A DNA stretch of 64,000 bases from Ipomoea triloba (taxonomy: Eukaryota; Streptophyta; Magnoliopsida; Solanales; Convolvulaceae): positions 16,183,149-16,247,148 of the forward strand of contig NC_044922.1 of NCBI RefSeq assembly GCF_003576645.1, in the 5' to 3' direction. Shown piece after piece: positions 46,532 through 58,808 of the stretch; within the stretch, counting starts at the first letter, position 1; each line of letters opens with the position of its first letter. The notes beneath the pieces are model-generated. The model was not told the DNA's origin. It made no database searches and was given only the letters and a program-made list of their open reading frames with translations. Position numbers and translations under genes: made by a program.

Positions 46532-47678
46532 TCACTGGGCAAGCACGCTTTGCTGAGACGGGTTCTCTTGTTGCTGTTGATAGTTCAGTGGCCTCCGGAA
46601 GAGCATGATGTGTGGCTCTGGTCGATGAATAGCATAATGAACCCATCCCCGGCTCTGCTGAACCCCTATAGCCCTCCATTCATTCTAATACAAAATCAAG
46701 TATTGTAAGACATTTGAGCAAACAAAGTAAAAATCGCAAAGCAAGATAGCATGAAGGCAATACAAACAAAAATAAAAAACAAAAAACACAGATTGTCAAT
46801 TATGATCCCCCAAGCACTACACTGACGAATACCAGATTCTTCAAGATTTCATAAACACTGAGCAAAATAGAATGAGTTCTATATACTCCCAAATTCTAGT
46901 CTAACACTTTTACTTCTTGATATGTATGTGACAAACAAAGATAGACTATTTTCGTTGTGTGGGTCCTCAGTTCACATCAAGATACATAGTATTTTCCAAA
47001 AAGAATTCACAAATAAAGCAATTACATAGGAAATGAACTTTGAATGCTCTGATATGATCACTCCACACTGGCAGACAATAATCTTCATAATGTGAAAGGA
47101 AAACTGTAAAGAGGATTCTCTAATATGATCTCTACACAACAAAGACAAGAATCAAACTAATTGACATAGTAGCACTGTATGACACATAACTGTGCATTAG
47201 CCTACTTATATGTGAACGAAATGATCAATTTAACCTCAGAAATACTCCCCTAATACAAAGGGAAAATCATCAGCATAATTCATCAAACTACACAAGCACC
47301 ATTCCAAGTATCACTCTACAACAGTCAACTCTAAGAGGAAGATCTCTTATTTTTAACATGCTTTTTGTAACAACCAGAAGGTATTACTTTCCGTATCTCA
47401 CAAATGTCAGTGAATGTTCTAATCAAAACGATGAATACGATGAATAAAAAACCGATTAAGAAACTTACTTCGGAGAGAAGCCGATTCTTCGGAAGGAGCT
47501 TTGCCACTTCTGGCGGAAGAACCACATGCCTGAGAAAATTTCAAAAAACACAAAAATCAAATGGAAAAAAAACCCTACACACTCAATTTTGTGAAAAAAT
47601 CAAATAGATTAGGAGACCGGAGTACCTGTACTCGTAGGTATCATCGAAGTACTTCTCGGAATACTGGATCTGACCCAT
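46532..47678 (-). CDS. CKS1: Cyclin-dependent kinase regulatory subunit CKS1
   Basis: Three exons on the minus strand, 47678-47626, 47529-47469 and 46684-46532, all GT-AG, giving 88 residues (Arabidopsis CKS1 has 87). The start [18 protein letters not shown], the middle [20 protein letters not shown], and exon 3 with [19 protein letters not shown] are the hallmarks of the CKS fold, including the HxPEPH hinge. The protein binds A- and B-type CDKs and phosphorylated targets to help cell-cycle progression. The tail is Gln-rich ([13 protein letters not shown]) as in plant members. It looks intact. Confidence 0.95.
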
Positions 47679-48080
47679 TTTTTTCACAGAGACAGCCCGA
47701 CGAACAGGGAGAGCAAAAACTTGCCTGGCGGTTCAAAATTATCTGCGAGAAAAGAAGAATCTAGAAATTAGCAGAGAATCCGTGAATCGATTGCAGCGTG
47801 AGCGATCGAATCTAGAGAGAGGCGCGCATACATGGAGTTGCAGATTTCGCAGCGAGAGAAATCGGGACCGGTGAAGTAGCTGATAGTCTGATAGTAACGG
47901 GGGAAGGAATGACCTATTATTCTAGAATCCTATTTTAGAAATTTAAATGGAACGAGATTTTGATAATTATAAAATAAAATAAAAAAATAATTGTTTGATT
48001 TGAATTTCAAACTTGGCCTCATTCCCGCTCAGTTCGATTTTTGATACGTTGGATTAAATTGCTAGAGTTAATTACAGAAA

Positions 48081-48920
48081 GAGTTAATACCACAAATGGT
48101 CCTCTGACTATTGGGGTAGTATTCCTTTTAGTCCTTGACTTTCATTTCGACCACAAATAGTCTCCTGACTTTCATTTTTTACCACAAATAGTCCTCCATT
48201 AAAATGTCTGTTAAATAAGTGTTAAATCTAGGGGTATTATCGTCAAATTGATATATATAATGGTCATAAAATAAAAATGTTTAGAATTTTCACCAACAAG
48301 CATAATTGAAACAATTAACAAATATAAAGACTCCTAAATAAAAAGACAATACACCTTATTCTTGTAATTATGCGTACAAAATGAAGATTTAATATTAGAG
48401 CTATCTATTTTAATTTAACAACATATTAAAATTGAAGAAATTTTTTTAAAAAACCTTGCTTCCATCATTTTCATGGTTGTTCATACATGGCCGATTAATA
48501 GTTTTCACTCTTCATTAATCGATCAAACATTTTGTTTAGGACATAACTGAAAGTCACCACCGTTGAATTAATATAATTAATCAAGTACAAATTAAGAACA
48601 TTAATTATGAAGCTTTATTTAATTTGTTCATTTATGTAATTTGCCATGACCATTTTGTTTTTATATTTATTAACTTAATGTTTATTAATGTTTGAAATTA
48701 ATTATGTTGTCATATAATTCTAAAAAAGAAGTAATCATAATAATATTAATCAATTTGACGATATTACCCCTAAATTTAACACCTATTTAACAGAAATTTT
48801 AACATAGGACTATTTGTGGTCAAAAATAAAAGTCAGAGGACCATTTGTGGTCGAATTGAAAGTCGAGGACTAAAATGAGTACTAGCCCAATAGTCAGAAG
48901 ACTATTTGTGGTATTAACTC
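48081..48920. mobile_element. Non-autonomous Mutator-like element with perfect 9-bp target duplication
   Basis: TTACAGAAA flanks both sides (48072-48080 and 48921-48929). Long terminal inverted repeats of about 190 bp start GAGTTAATACCACAAATGG and contain GACTATTGGGGTAGT-like and CTTTCATTT blocks reversed at the other end. A 9-bp duplication with long TIRs is diagnostic of Mutator-type elements. The interior is AT-rich and non-coding. Confidence 0.9.
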
Positions 48921-49389
48921 TTACAGAAATAATCCATTGATTATAAGGGCTCGTTTGGTTCACGGAAAATATTTGAAGGGAAGTGGAAGTGAAATTCCGT
49001 GGAAAAGTAGTTACCAGGAAAATAAATTATGTTGTTTGGTTGGTGGAAAAGAAATTGCTGGGAAGATAAATTCTGTTGTTTGATTGGATTTAAAATGGTA
49101 AGGAATAATGTATATAAAGACCTATATGTCCCTACAAATTAATAAAAGTAATAATAATTAGAAAATAACACAAAGGGTAAATTTGTCCAATCATACCAAT
49201 TTTTCTTCCCATCCTCCATGGAAAACAAAATCCTTGGTCCAACCAAGGATTTTGTTTTCCTCAAATTTGAGGAATTCATTTTCCATTGGAAAATGAATTC
49301 CATGAACCAAACATCACAAAACAATATTTTCCTCCACTTTAAAGAAAACAACTTCCATGGAAAAAATTTTCCACCCAACCAAACATACC

Positions 49390-50053
49390 CTAATGAAATT
49401 ATTGATTTAGTCCTTAACTATTTTTTGATCAATTAAATCATTCAACTTTAAATTTTTTTAACCAATTTAGTCCTCCGTTTATTTTGTCATTAGACATCCA
49501 TTAACTTGAGACCAAATTGATAATTTTTCTATAGTCAATGGACCATTTTGATCATTACATACATCATTTTTTCCAAAAACTTAAGAGCATCAATTATAGT
49601 GAAGTTTTTTTTACGATTTTTGAGGAGTTTTTATAAGTGTGATTAGCAAAGAAAAAATGAGAGGGAGGGAAAAAAATAAAACAAATCTAATTTATTAAAA
49701 AAAAACCATCAGAGCACCTGACGCGCCCAGCGGGCGCGTGCAGTACACACGCCCGCTGGGCGCACTAGTGGCAATCACGCGGGCGTGGCGTAGTTGGACC
49801 ATTGCGTCAATTGGTCCCACAAACCTAAAAAACCTCTTCCCTTGCAAACAAACTCAATCCTTCTCTCTCTTACTTTCTCTTTCATCAAACTCACCATCTA
49901 CTGTTTCAAAAACCTTCAAAAGGCCCCCACTATGGATGCTCTTACAAAATTGGTTAAGATTTTTAAAGTTGGTGGACTTAATTGGTCAAAAAAAGTCAAT
50001 GACTAAATTGGTAATTTCGTTATAGTTAAGAAACCATTTTGGTAATTAACTCT
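49390..50053. mobile_element. Inverted-repeat element hosting a nested MITE
   Basis: Left-arm TTTAGTCCTTAACTATTTTTT is matched in reverse on the right (core TTTAGTCATTGACTTTTTTTG on the minus strand near 49985-50010), with GATCAATTAAAT against ACCAATTAAGT. A MITE at 49584-49942 lies inside. Confidence 0.6.
49584..49942. mobile_element. MITE with AGAGCATC/GATGCTCT ends
   Basis: Ends AGAGCATCAATTATAGTG and the reverse CACTATGGATGCTCT. Contains a GC-rich palindromic part (CGCCCAGCGGGCGCG and CGCCCGCTGGGCGC, 49729-49760). Related to the MITE in the FIT-like gene intron 2. Confidence 0.65.
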
Positions 50054-50373
50054 AAATGTTATTATGGTTTTGATTGATAATTTTATCTTATAGTAAAACA
50101 CACTATGATTGATTGATTGTTAAATCATAACCCTTTTAATTAAAAAAAAAACACATAATATAATGTTCGGTGAATTATCTAAGGGCCCATATTTAAGTAA
50201 ATTAAGTCAATAGTGCGAGTTTTCTCTCTAGCACGTCTAGGGTTTTGTTTCCCCTCTTATGTTTTTTCTAGGGTTTTTGTTAGTTCGTGATTCTCCTTCC
50301 GATTGTACTAGTCGGTTTCTTTCGCTATGATTTGGTGTTGTTCTCTTGCGCTGCTTTGCCTACGCGTTTCTGC

Positions 50374-53066
50374 ATGGCTACGGTTACGAATGGGGGTGGT
50401 GTTGGGAGTCTGACCGCAGGTTGGGCGGACTTTGTTCTGGATGATAAAGCAGAAGGTTTCGAACTGGTGAGGGAAGGCGTTGGTGTGATCTAGGTTGATA
50501 GGGAGGAGACATGGGTGGTGGTTGGACGATATCTAACTGAAAAGTTGGTGGAGGTCGAGTTCATGCGACATGTGATAGCCTCCGTTTGGCAACCGGTGAA
50601 GTGGGTTCAAATAACTGAAATACAACCGAAGTTATTTTTGTTTGTGTTTTGCCACAAGACGGGCATGTTACAGGTGTTGGAGGAGGGGCCTTGGTCTTTC
50701 GAGAACAATACCCTTGATTGTAGGTAGGTTTGTGACAGTGTGTTCCCTGGGATGTTGTTTTTGACTCTGTAGATATGTGGGAGCAGATTTATGCTTTACC
50801 ACTAGGATATACCTCATATGTGGTTCTTGAGCATATTGGTAACTTCGTTGGCTCCTTTGTTCGGTGCGACGACAGGTTTATTGGTGTGCCCTAGAGGACA
50901 TTTTATCGTGTCCGTGTATCAATTCCAGTTGCGCAACCATTAAAGTGGCGGATGAAGTTGATTAAGAGGGACAAGTCAACCTGCATCTTTCAGGTACGAG
51001 AGGCTGCATACCTATTGTTTTTTCTGTGTATTGTTGGAGCGTTCTTATAAGTTTTGCATTATTAATGCAAGGGAGTCCTACCTTCATGTTGAGCAGTACC
51101 TGTTCGGGGCAAAATTAAGGGTGGGGGTTGGTCGAGGTCCAAGGGCAGTGGGTGAGCCATGGTTGGTTCTGACGGAAGGTCAATCACGGGCAATGGAGTC
51201 TGTTGTTATTTTTAGCGATGTGCAGCGTGTTGCAGATACATGGCTGTCTGTCGGTGGTCAGGAGGGAGATTCTGGGGTTGTGGTGGTCTCTAAACGGCGG
51301 TAGGAAGGCGGGTTTAGTGGCGGTGGTAGGCGGCATGGAGGTGACAGTAATGATGTTTTGATGACCGACGTTTCAAAAAACTTATCTTTGGCGGGTTCTA
51401 GTTCCCAAACTCGCCCGTCTTCATGAGTACTATTAGGTGGAACTATCGTGGCTTGGACAATCCACGTACAGTTTACGAGATTGTAGACCTTGTGTCCTAT
51501 AAGAAGCTTGAGTTCCTTTTTCTTATGGAAACCAAGGTGGGGCAGATACATGCTGAACATTTCCGTGTCAAGCTGATAGTAATGGTTTAAGCGGGGGTCT
51601 GGCACTATTTTGGCAGAAGAATTGCACTACCAGGCTTTTGTGTTTTTCAAAAAATCATGTTGATGTGGAGGTGAGCATTGCGAGTTTATCATGTTGGCAC
51701 ATGGCATGTTTCTATGGGTTCCCTGAGCGTAGTAGGAGGAGGGAATCATGGGACTTGTTGAGGTCCTTAGGTGGTAGATCCTCGTTGCTATGGGTGGTTA
51801 TTGGAGATTTCAATGATCTCTGTTGTGTTGGCTTATTTTGATAATATATTCTGTTCTAGTGGCTCAGACTCTATGGAGCCTTTTTTAGCTCTATTGTACC
51901 TCAGGTCTCGCTGAGTGATAATGACCTATGTTGCGTCCTTTTGAGTATGATGAAGTTAGAGCAACCCTATTTTGATTGTTTCCTAATAAAGCTAAGGGGC
52001 CCGATGGGATGAACCCAGGGTTTTATCAGCATTATTGGGATGTGGTTGGGGAGGATGTGTCGGCTTTTGTGGTTAATTGTCTAAATTCTTGCACTTTCTC
52101 AGAAGGGCTCAATGATACTAATGTTTTGCTGATCCCCCCAAAAGAGTGTCCCTGAAACTGTGTCTGATTTAAGGCTTATAGCACTGTGCAATATTGTTTA
52201 CAAAATCATAGCTAAGCTATTGGCGGACAGGATGGAGCCTTTGCTAGGGGGCCTAATCTCTGAGTCTCAAAGTGTTTTCATTCTAGATAGGCTCATCAAT
52301 GATAATATTCTAGTGGCGGGGGAGGTGGGACACTTTTTGAATAGGAAGCAGTGTGGTATGATGGGATTGGGGCCTTAAGTTAGAATTGGCGAAGGCTTAT
52401 GATCGTATGAAGTGGCATTTCCTATGAAAGATGTTGCTGGCGTTGGGTTTTTCTAATAGGTGGATTAACTTAATAATGCTCTGTGTCACTACAGTCTCGT
52501 ATAATTTCATGATTAATGGGGCTAGTTGTGGACAGGTTACCCCTATTTGTGGTTTAAGGCAGGGAGACCCCCTCTCTCCGTATATGTTTATTATCTGTGC
52601 AAAGGGCATCTCTTTGCGGCTCCAGAAAGCTCAGGCGAAGGGCTCCATTCATGGGTGTAGGGTGGCCAAGGATGCCCTTTCACACTTATTTTTTTGTAGA
52701 TGATAACCTCCTGTTCTTTAGGGCTAATGCCCAAGAAACCTGGCTTATTAAGCATTGTTTGGATGTGTACGAGTCTATGTCTGGGCAGGCGGTGAATTAC
52801 CAAAAGTCTAGTGTTTGTTTTAGTAGGAATACTTCCAAGGTGAATATGGAGGAAGTGGCTGAGGTGTTAGGCGTTACACATGCACCTAATTTCGGCAAGT
52901 ATTTGGGCTTGCCAGCTTTTGTAGGGAGGAACAAGAAAGCAACTTTCTCGTACATTGAGGATACGATCAGGCAAAGTATTAGTTCATGGAATCAGAGACT
53001 TCTCTCGCAGGCAGGTAAGGAGCTTTTGTTGAAGAATTTGGCACATGCAATGCCCACATTTTCAAT

Positions 53067-53112
<46 letters not shown>

Positions 53113-56100
53113 NNNNNNNNNNNNNNNNNNNNNNNNNNNNNNNNNNNNNNNNNNNNNNNNNNNNNNNNNNNNNNNNNNNNNNNNNNNNNNNNNNNNNNNN
53201 NNNNNNNNNNNNNNNNNNNNNNNNNNNNNNNNNNNNNNNNNNNNNNNNNNNNNNNNNNNNNNNNNNNNNNNNNNNNNNNNNNNNNNNNNNNNNNNNNNNN
53301 NNNNNNNNNNNNNNNNNNNNNNNNNNNNNNNNNNNNNNNNNNNNNNNNNNNNNNNNNNNNNNNNNNNNNNNNNNNNNNNNNNNNNNNNNNNNNNNNNNNN
53401 NNNNNNNNNNNNNNNNNNNNNNNNNNNNNNNNNNNNNNNNNNNNNNNNNNNNNNNNNNNNNNNNNNNNNNNNNNNNNNNNNNNNNNNNNNNNNNNNNNNN
53501 NNNNNNNNNNNNNNNNNNNNNNNNNNNNNNNNNNNNNNNNNNNNNNNNNNNNNNNNNNNNNNNNNNNNNNNNNNNNNNNNNNNNNNNNNNNNNNNNNNNN
53601 NNNNNNNNNNNNNNNNNNNNNNNNNNNNNNNNNNNNNNNNNNNNNNNNNNNNNNNNNNNNNNNNNNNNNNNNNNNNNNNNNNNNNNNNNNNNNNNNNNNN
53701 NNNNNNNNNNNNNNNNNNNNNNNNNNNNNNNNNNNNNNNNNNNNNNNNNNNNNNNNNNNNNNNNNNNNNNNNNNNNNNNNNNNNNNNNNNNNNNNNNNNN
53801 NNNNNNNNNNNNNNNNNNNNNNNNNNNNNNNNNNNNNNNNNNNNNNNNNNNNNNNNNNNNNNNNNNNNNNNNNNNNNNNNNNNNNNNNNNNNNNNNNNNN
53901 NNNNNNNNNNNNNNNNNNNNNNNNNNNNNNNNNNNNNNNNNNNNNNNNNNNNNNNNNNNNNNNNNNNNNNNNNNNNNNNNNNNNNNNNNNNNNNNNNNNN
54001 NNNNNTTTTTTTTTTTTTTTTTTTTTTTTTTTGGCTTCATGAGTGAGTTTGTTTATCAATTAAGAGAACCATGAACAGAAATTGGTGGGGTTCGGGGACT
54101 GAGAGAGGAATTCATTAGAAGGCTTAGGATTAAACTTTGGGGGTTTGTGTTTTAACGAGCTCCGTGCTTTCAATTTGGCAATGTTAGGGAATCAAGCCTG
54201 GCGATTTTTAACTATGCCCCAATCTTTAGTAGCTAGAGTTTATAAGGCAATGTATTTTCCGAAAACCTCTTTTATTGATGCTTCTTTAGGGGGTTGCCCG
54301 AGTTATTGTTGAAGGAGTGTTATGGTTGCTCATGATCTTGTTTGTGGTGGAGTAAGGTGTAGGATTGGTAATGGGAAATCAACTTTGGTCTGGGGGCACC
54401 CCTGGCTACCTGATGACCCAAGCCCGATGGTTCACACGCCTATGCTAGTTCAGTTGAGTGGTTTTCTTGTATCTGGTTTGATTGATGAAGGGAATAATAC
54501 TTGGGATTGCTCTATTCTTATAGACCTATTCACCCTAGCTGATGTAGAACGTATTTCAAGGGTCTCCATCTCACCAAGCTATGAAAACTCGTGGAGTCCT
54601 GGTATTAGCATGGTGACCCAAGAGGTTGTTATTTTGTGAAGAGAGGGTATATGTGCATTGTTGGTGATTATTATAACACCCCTAACGCTTTTGAAAAATG
54701 GAACACCCTTTGGAAGATTAAGGTCCCCCTAAATGAAAGACTTTCTTATGGAGAGTTCTCAATGATATCTTCCCTATAACTACAAACCTGCTTTTAAACA
54801 GAGTAGATGCTTATCCTACATGTTCAATGTGTGGCCTAGTTCATGAGGATGTCATGCATGCACTTGTTATGTGTGATTTTACACAACTAGTTTGGCATGA
54901 CTCTCTCCCCTACCTATCTCTAGTATAGTTGGCAGCACATTTAAATTGTGGTTTACAAATGTGATGAACATTAAGAAAACATTTGTGTGGTTGTTGCAGT
55001 CATTTATCATGTGTGGCGTGCTCAGAACAGCGCAGTATGAGATGGGTACCTTCCTACCCCGAAGAGAGTCTTGGCATCAGCTGCAACCTCCCTGCATGCG
55101 TGGAAGGAGGCGAAGCATAGTCATCCGTCGTTGTTGCAGTAGACAACTCACATTGGTGCAGTGGTGGCCCCCATCCATTCTACTCAGGGGACATCGAATC
55201 AATTGCCCAGGTGTTTGTTCGATGCTAGTTATCTCATTGACTCAATGAAGGCCTCTTTCGGGGTGATTTTGGTGTACCACCCAAGGTGAAGATTTTTTGT
55301 TGTCAGTTGGCTTCATCGTTTCTTCCAACCAGGGACGCCCTTAACTCGAAGCATGTTGCGTGCTCACTGGTTTGTCACATGTGCAGGGAGGAGGATGAAA
55401 CTACGCTACATTTGTTTGCTGAATGCCGAGAAGCTGTCCGTGCTTGGGCAGTATTGGGGGTGCTGGCAGCACCCGATTATACTGGAAATAATGCTAGTGA
55501 ATGGTTCTTTAGCTGTGTTAGTGTTTTGTATGGTGACATATTAACTAAATTTGTTATGGCTTGTTGGGGTTTGTGGAACAGCAGGAATGATAGTGTTTGG
55601 AAGGGGGACTCACCTTTGATCTCAACATCACTCTTACATGGGCTCTAATGTTTCTGGAGAACTGGAGGGCTGATAACGAATCTAATCAAAATATAATTCC
55701 ATGCATTGACCACCCTCGTTGGGTAAAGCCTCAACAGTAAAGAATTAAACTGAATACGGATGTAGCGATTAGCTAAAACAACAATATGATGAGTCTTGGT
55801 TGGGTGTTGTGAGATGATGATGGCCGGTTTCTTGCAGCCAAAAATATGTGTATGCCAGGGAATTATACGGTTAAAGAAGCTGAAGCTCTAAGTCTTCGGG
55901 AAGCTCTAAGTTGGCTTAAGGACACATGCATGGGTACGTGGATGTGGAAATGGATTCCCAGATTGTTTATCATACTATTAGTACTCCTTCGTTAACTCTG
56001 CTTTTGGTTAATTAATTGATGATGTTAGAATATTAGCATCTGCGATTATTAAGCGATATGCGAATCGTGTTGCTCATACTGTTGCACGAGATGCCATTTC

Positions 56101-56130
56101 TGAGTCAGATTGTAGGAGTGGTTTGACATT
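50374..56130 (+). pseudogene. LINE ORF1/ORF2 remnants (broken)
   Basis: Coding parts lie in several frames, with stops at about 50491 and 50725, a truncated endonuclease from 51423, and RT pieces at 52160-52378, 52431-52703 and 52597-53070. After the gap come pieces at 54060-54639, 54950-55250 and 55286-55648. Functional translation is not possible. Confidence 0.85.
53113..54005. other. Assembly gap (893 N) flanked by T runs
   Basis: A run of about 43 T precedes and about 27 T follows the gap. LINE RT coding sequence before (AMPTFSMS) and after (the segment near 54050-54110 that corresponds to NRNWWGS) is almost adjacent in related LINEs, so little real sequence may be missing. Confidence 0.95.
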
Positions 56131-56200
56131 CCCCCATCTTTTCTTGTAAACTGTATTATTCGTGATTCAATGAATTAATTTCTTGTTTAAAAAAAAAAAA

Positions 56201-56410
56201 CAGATGACTATTTATGGTATCTTTAGAGAAGTTGGAGACATATCGTGGTAAGTTTGTAAGTTGAGGACCAAAGTTGGTAGCATCTCAAACTCAGGGGACT
56301 GTTAGTGGTAGTTTAGAGAAGTTGGAGAACTTATTATGATAGACTTATAAGTTGAGGATCAAAACTGGTAATGCCTTAAAGTCGGGGGACCTTTAGTGGA
56401 ATTTACTCAG
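56201..56410. repeat. Two-unit repeat after the LINE
   Basis: About 115-bp units repeat AGAGAAGTTGGAGA, AAGTTGAGGA and GGGGAC near 56225-56300 and 56315-56395. It resembles MITE terminal sequence but has no partner end. Confidence 0.55.
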
Positions 56411-56844
56411 AATCAAATGTTAAATTAATTTGTACTTTTACTTTAATTTCCTTTTGCATCTCCCACAACTTATTCCGGCTTTCAGAACTAAACTTGTTAA
56501 AGGCCCCAACATGTGTGTTCTCATATTTATTGGATAAACTAATATATAGGGCGAATTAAGGAATCTAAGGTAGAGATTCAATAAACAGCCTTATTTGCCA
56601 GGGAAATCGATGCCTCTGAACATGTAAGCCAAAATATAGTCTACCTCAACAACATATATTCAGGTGAAGTTTGATTTCTTTAAATAAAATTTTGAATTCA
56701 AATTTTATAAATAAAATGTTAGATACTGAAAAAATGTTCACATTATAAATTTTAATAAAATATTGTCAAATAAGCTCTCAAATTAATGACTTCTCTTCTA
56801 AAAGCAACAAAGCATTCGATTTTTAAAAAATTCTCTATGCCAAC

Positions 56845-57204
56845 CAGTGGCGGATCCAGAAAATTCTTCTAGTGGGGGCGAAACATTAATAGAAAAGAGA
56901 TAGTTAAAAATAAATTAAAACACTTAAAGAAATACTTCGTATAATCATAAATATTGTTAAATATAGGCGAAAAATAAAATATATGAAAACTTTATAAAAA
57001 TATTCATAATAAAATATGAAACATAATTAATTTGATAGAGTCATTCAAATAGAAAACACATTATAAATTTTTTTTTATCTATATAATAAAAATTCAAAAA
57101 GTTTTGTTAAAAGAATAAGGAATTGAACCCCTAACATTTATTTTAAGACAAACACATCTACCAACTAGTCAACCTAATCTCTTGCTTATTTTTATCTATT
57201 TTTA

Positions 57205-57249
<45 letters not shown>

Positions 57250-57548
57250 GCCATAAAAAGTGCAATAAAACAAAGCCATGCATCAACAAGTTTCGAACCC
57301 AATATATATTAAGCCATAAAAAGTGCAATAAAAAAAACCTATGCGTCAACAAGTTTTGAACTTGTGTGCTTTAGCAAAAAAATACACGCACTAACCACCT
57401 AGTCTAACAAATTCAATGTTAATAGTATCTGTTTTAAAATATTTATACTAATATATGTACTATATATACATATATACATACAAAGACATATATGGGATAG
57501 GGAGTGGGGTGAGTGGGGGCAGGTGCCCCCATGCTGGATCCGCCACTG
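56845..57548. mobile_element. Non-autonomous hAT element with perfect 8-bp duplication
   Basis: ATGCCAAC occurs on both sides (56837-56844 and 57549-57556). The ends are CAGTGGCGGATCC and GGATCCGCCACTG, a perfect 13-bp inverted pair, a classic hAT signature. A (TA)n tract (about 57205-57246) and a 70-bp duplication (TATATTAAGCCATAAAAAGTG, quoted by core AAGCCATAAAAAGTGC, at 57247 and 57309) lie inside. No transposase. Confidence 0.92.
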
Positions 57549-57561
57549 ATGCCAACATTTA

Positions 57562-58805
57562 GGAGGGCGTATTCAATCATGACTTTTATAGATTTTTAAA
57601 GACTTTTATCAACTTTAAAAGTTTGGTGGTATTCAATTTAGACTTTTCAAAACTCTTTAAAAGTATACTGGTATTCGATTCAGACTTTTATTGAGTTTTT
57701 AAAAGTCTACTGGTATTCAAAAAGTTATTAACTTTCATAAATTCTATCAGAATATGATTTTTGTAGACTATTTCTTCATTAATATAAATAGATGAAATCC
57801 AGCCCTCCAACCCCAAACTTTTGAACATTCTCTACCGACTTTGTTTTCTTCTATTAAAACCAGACAAACTTTTTATTAATTTTATGGTACGTTTCAAACC
57901 TTTCATAAATACTCACATACTTTACTACGAAAAATTATTTTTTTTTAATATTCAGTGAAAAAAAATTGTTACGATTACAAAAATAACAAAATAAAAAAAA
58001 TGCTGCGATCGCAGCAAAAAAAAATTGCTGCGATCGCAGCAGGTTGCTGTTGTTCACAGCAAAATTTGCTGCGAACAGCAACAACATAAATATTATTTTT
58101 TTTTTGTTTTTTAATTACATATATAGTATTATAATTTTATAATTTATATTTTATAATATTTATTTAATTAATATAATTTTATATAATTGTATGATAATTA
58201 ATTATTAATATGTATTTGTGTTAAGTTGAATTTTTTGAGAGATTCTATTTATTTTATAGTAATTATAAATGAGAGATGTTCATCAAGAGAAGAGTAAAAG
58301 TAAAAATAAAGTTAATAAAAATTATGCATTATGGGCACCTGAGGAGAGTAATGAGTTGATGATTATTATATTACATAACATTAGTTGTTTCATTAGTTCA
58401 AGAAATATTTTTATTGGTTATATTTAGTGAAAATTGATTATATTTTCTTTAGGTATAATATACTCTATTCTTGTGACAATCAATATTTTTTTTTTTTTGC
58501 AATTGATTACTTTATTTATGATTTATAAAAATATAAATTTATAAGAAAATTATAAATAATGTATTAATAGAAGATTGAATGTTTTTACGTGTGTATTCAA
58601 TTTAGAGTTTTAATGACTTTTTAATATGAAAAAGTTTTTAAAAGTGTATAAATGTTTGTCCTATGGATATTTATAAACTCTTACAAAGTTTATAAAAATT
58701 TAAAAGATTCTAGGAAAGTCTACAAAAACTCTACAGATGTCAATTAAAATCCATCACTTCAAAAGTATTTGAAAGTCTTTAAAAGTCTTATTGAATACAC
58801 CCCCC
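57562..58805. mobile_element. PIF/Harbinger-like element with GGGGGTGTATTCAAT ends
   Basis: TTA flanks both sides (57559-57561 and 58806-58808). Ends GGAGGGCGTATTCAAT and the reverse of GGGGGGTGTATTCAAT are inverted, with long subterminal inverted repeats (GACTTTTA/AAAAGTC phrases). The interior holds the palindrome GCTGCGATCGCAGC twice and a short frame near 58270-58360 (NKNYALWAPEESNELM) resembling the start of the Myb/SANT-like protein of this superfamily. No transposase seen. Confidence 0.78.
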
Positions 58806-58808
58806 TTA

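Larger units (their letters stand above)
50200..56200 (+). mobile_element. Decayed L1-type LINE retrotransposon
   Basis: Plus-strand order: ORF1 with DUF4283-type motifs (VVVGRYLTEK, FMRHVIASVWQPVKWVQITE, 50374-50730); start of an endonuclease (STIRWNYRGLDNPRT, about 51423); RT blocks (FILDRLINDNILVAGE at 52285, GLRQGDPLSPYMFI at 52550, FADD-like region 52690); a gap; the zf-RVT region (CRIGNGKSTLVWGHPWLPDD at 54356; HMCREEDETTLHLFAECREA at 55375); RNase H-like remnant (55790-56130); A tail at 56189. Many stops and frame changes make it inactive. Target duplications were not found. Confidence 0.9.

Noticed and set aside
49738..50025. Plus-strand open frame within a MITE
   Set aside because: It spans nested inverted-repeat elements and has no recognisable domain.
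52979..54059. Long Lys-rich open frames on the minus strand across the second N gap
   Set aside because: They are T/A runs plus N; the real content is LINE RT on the plus strand.
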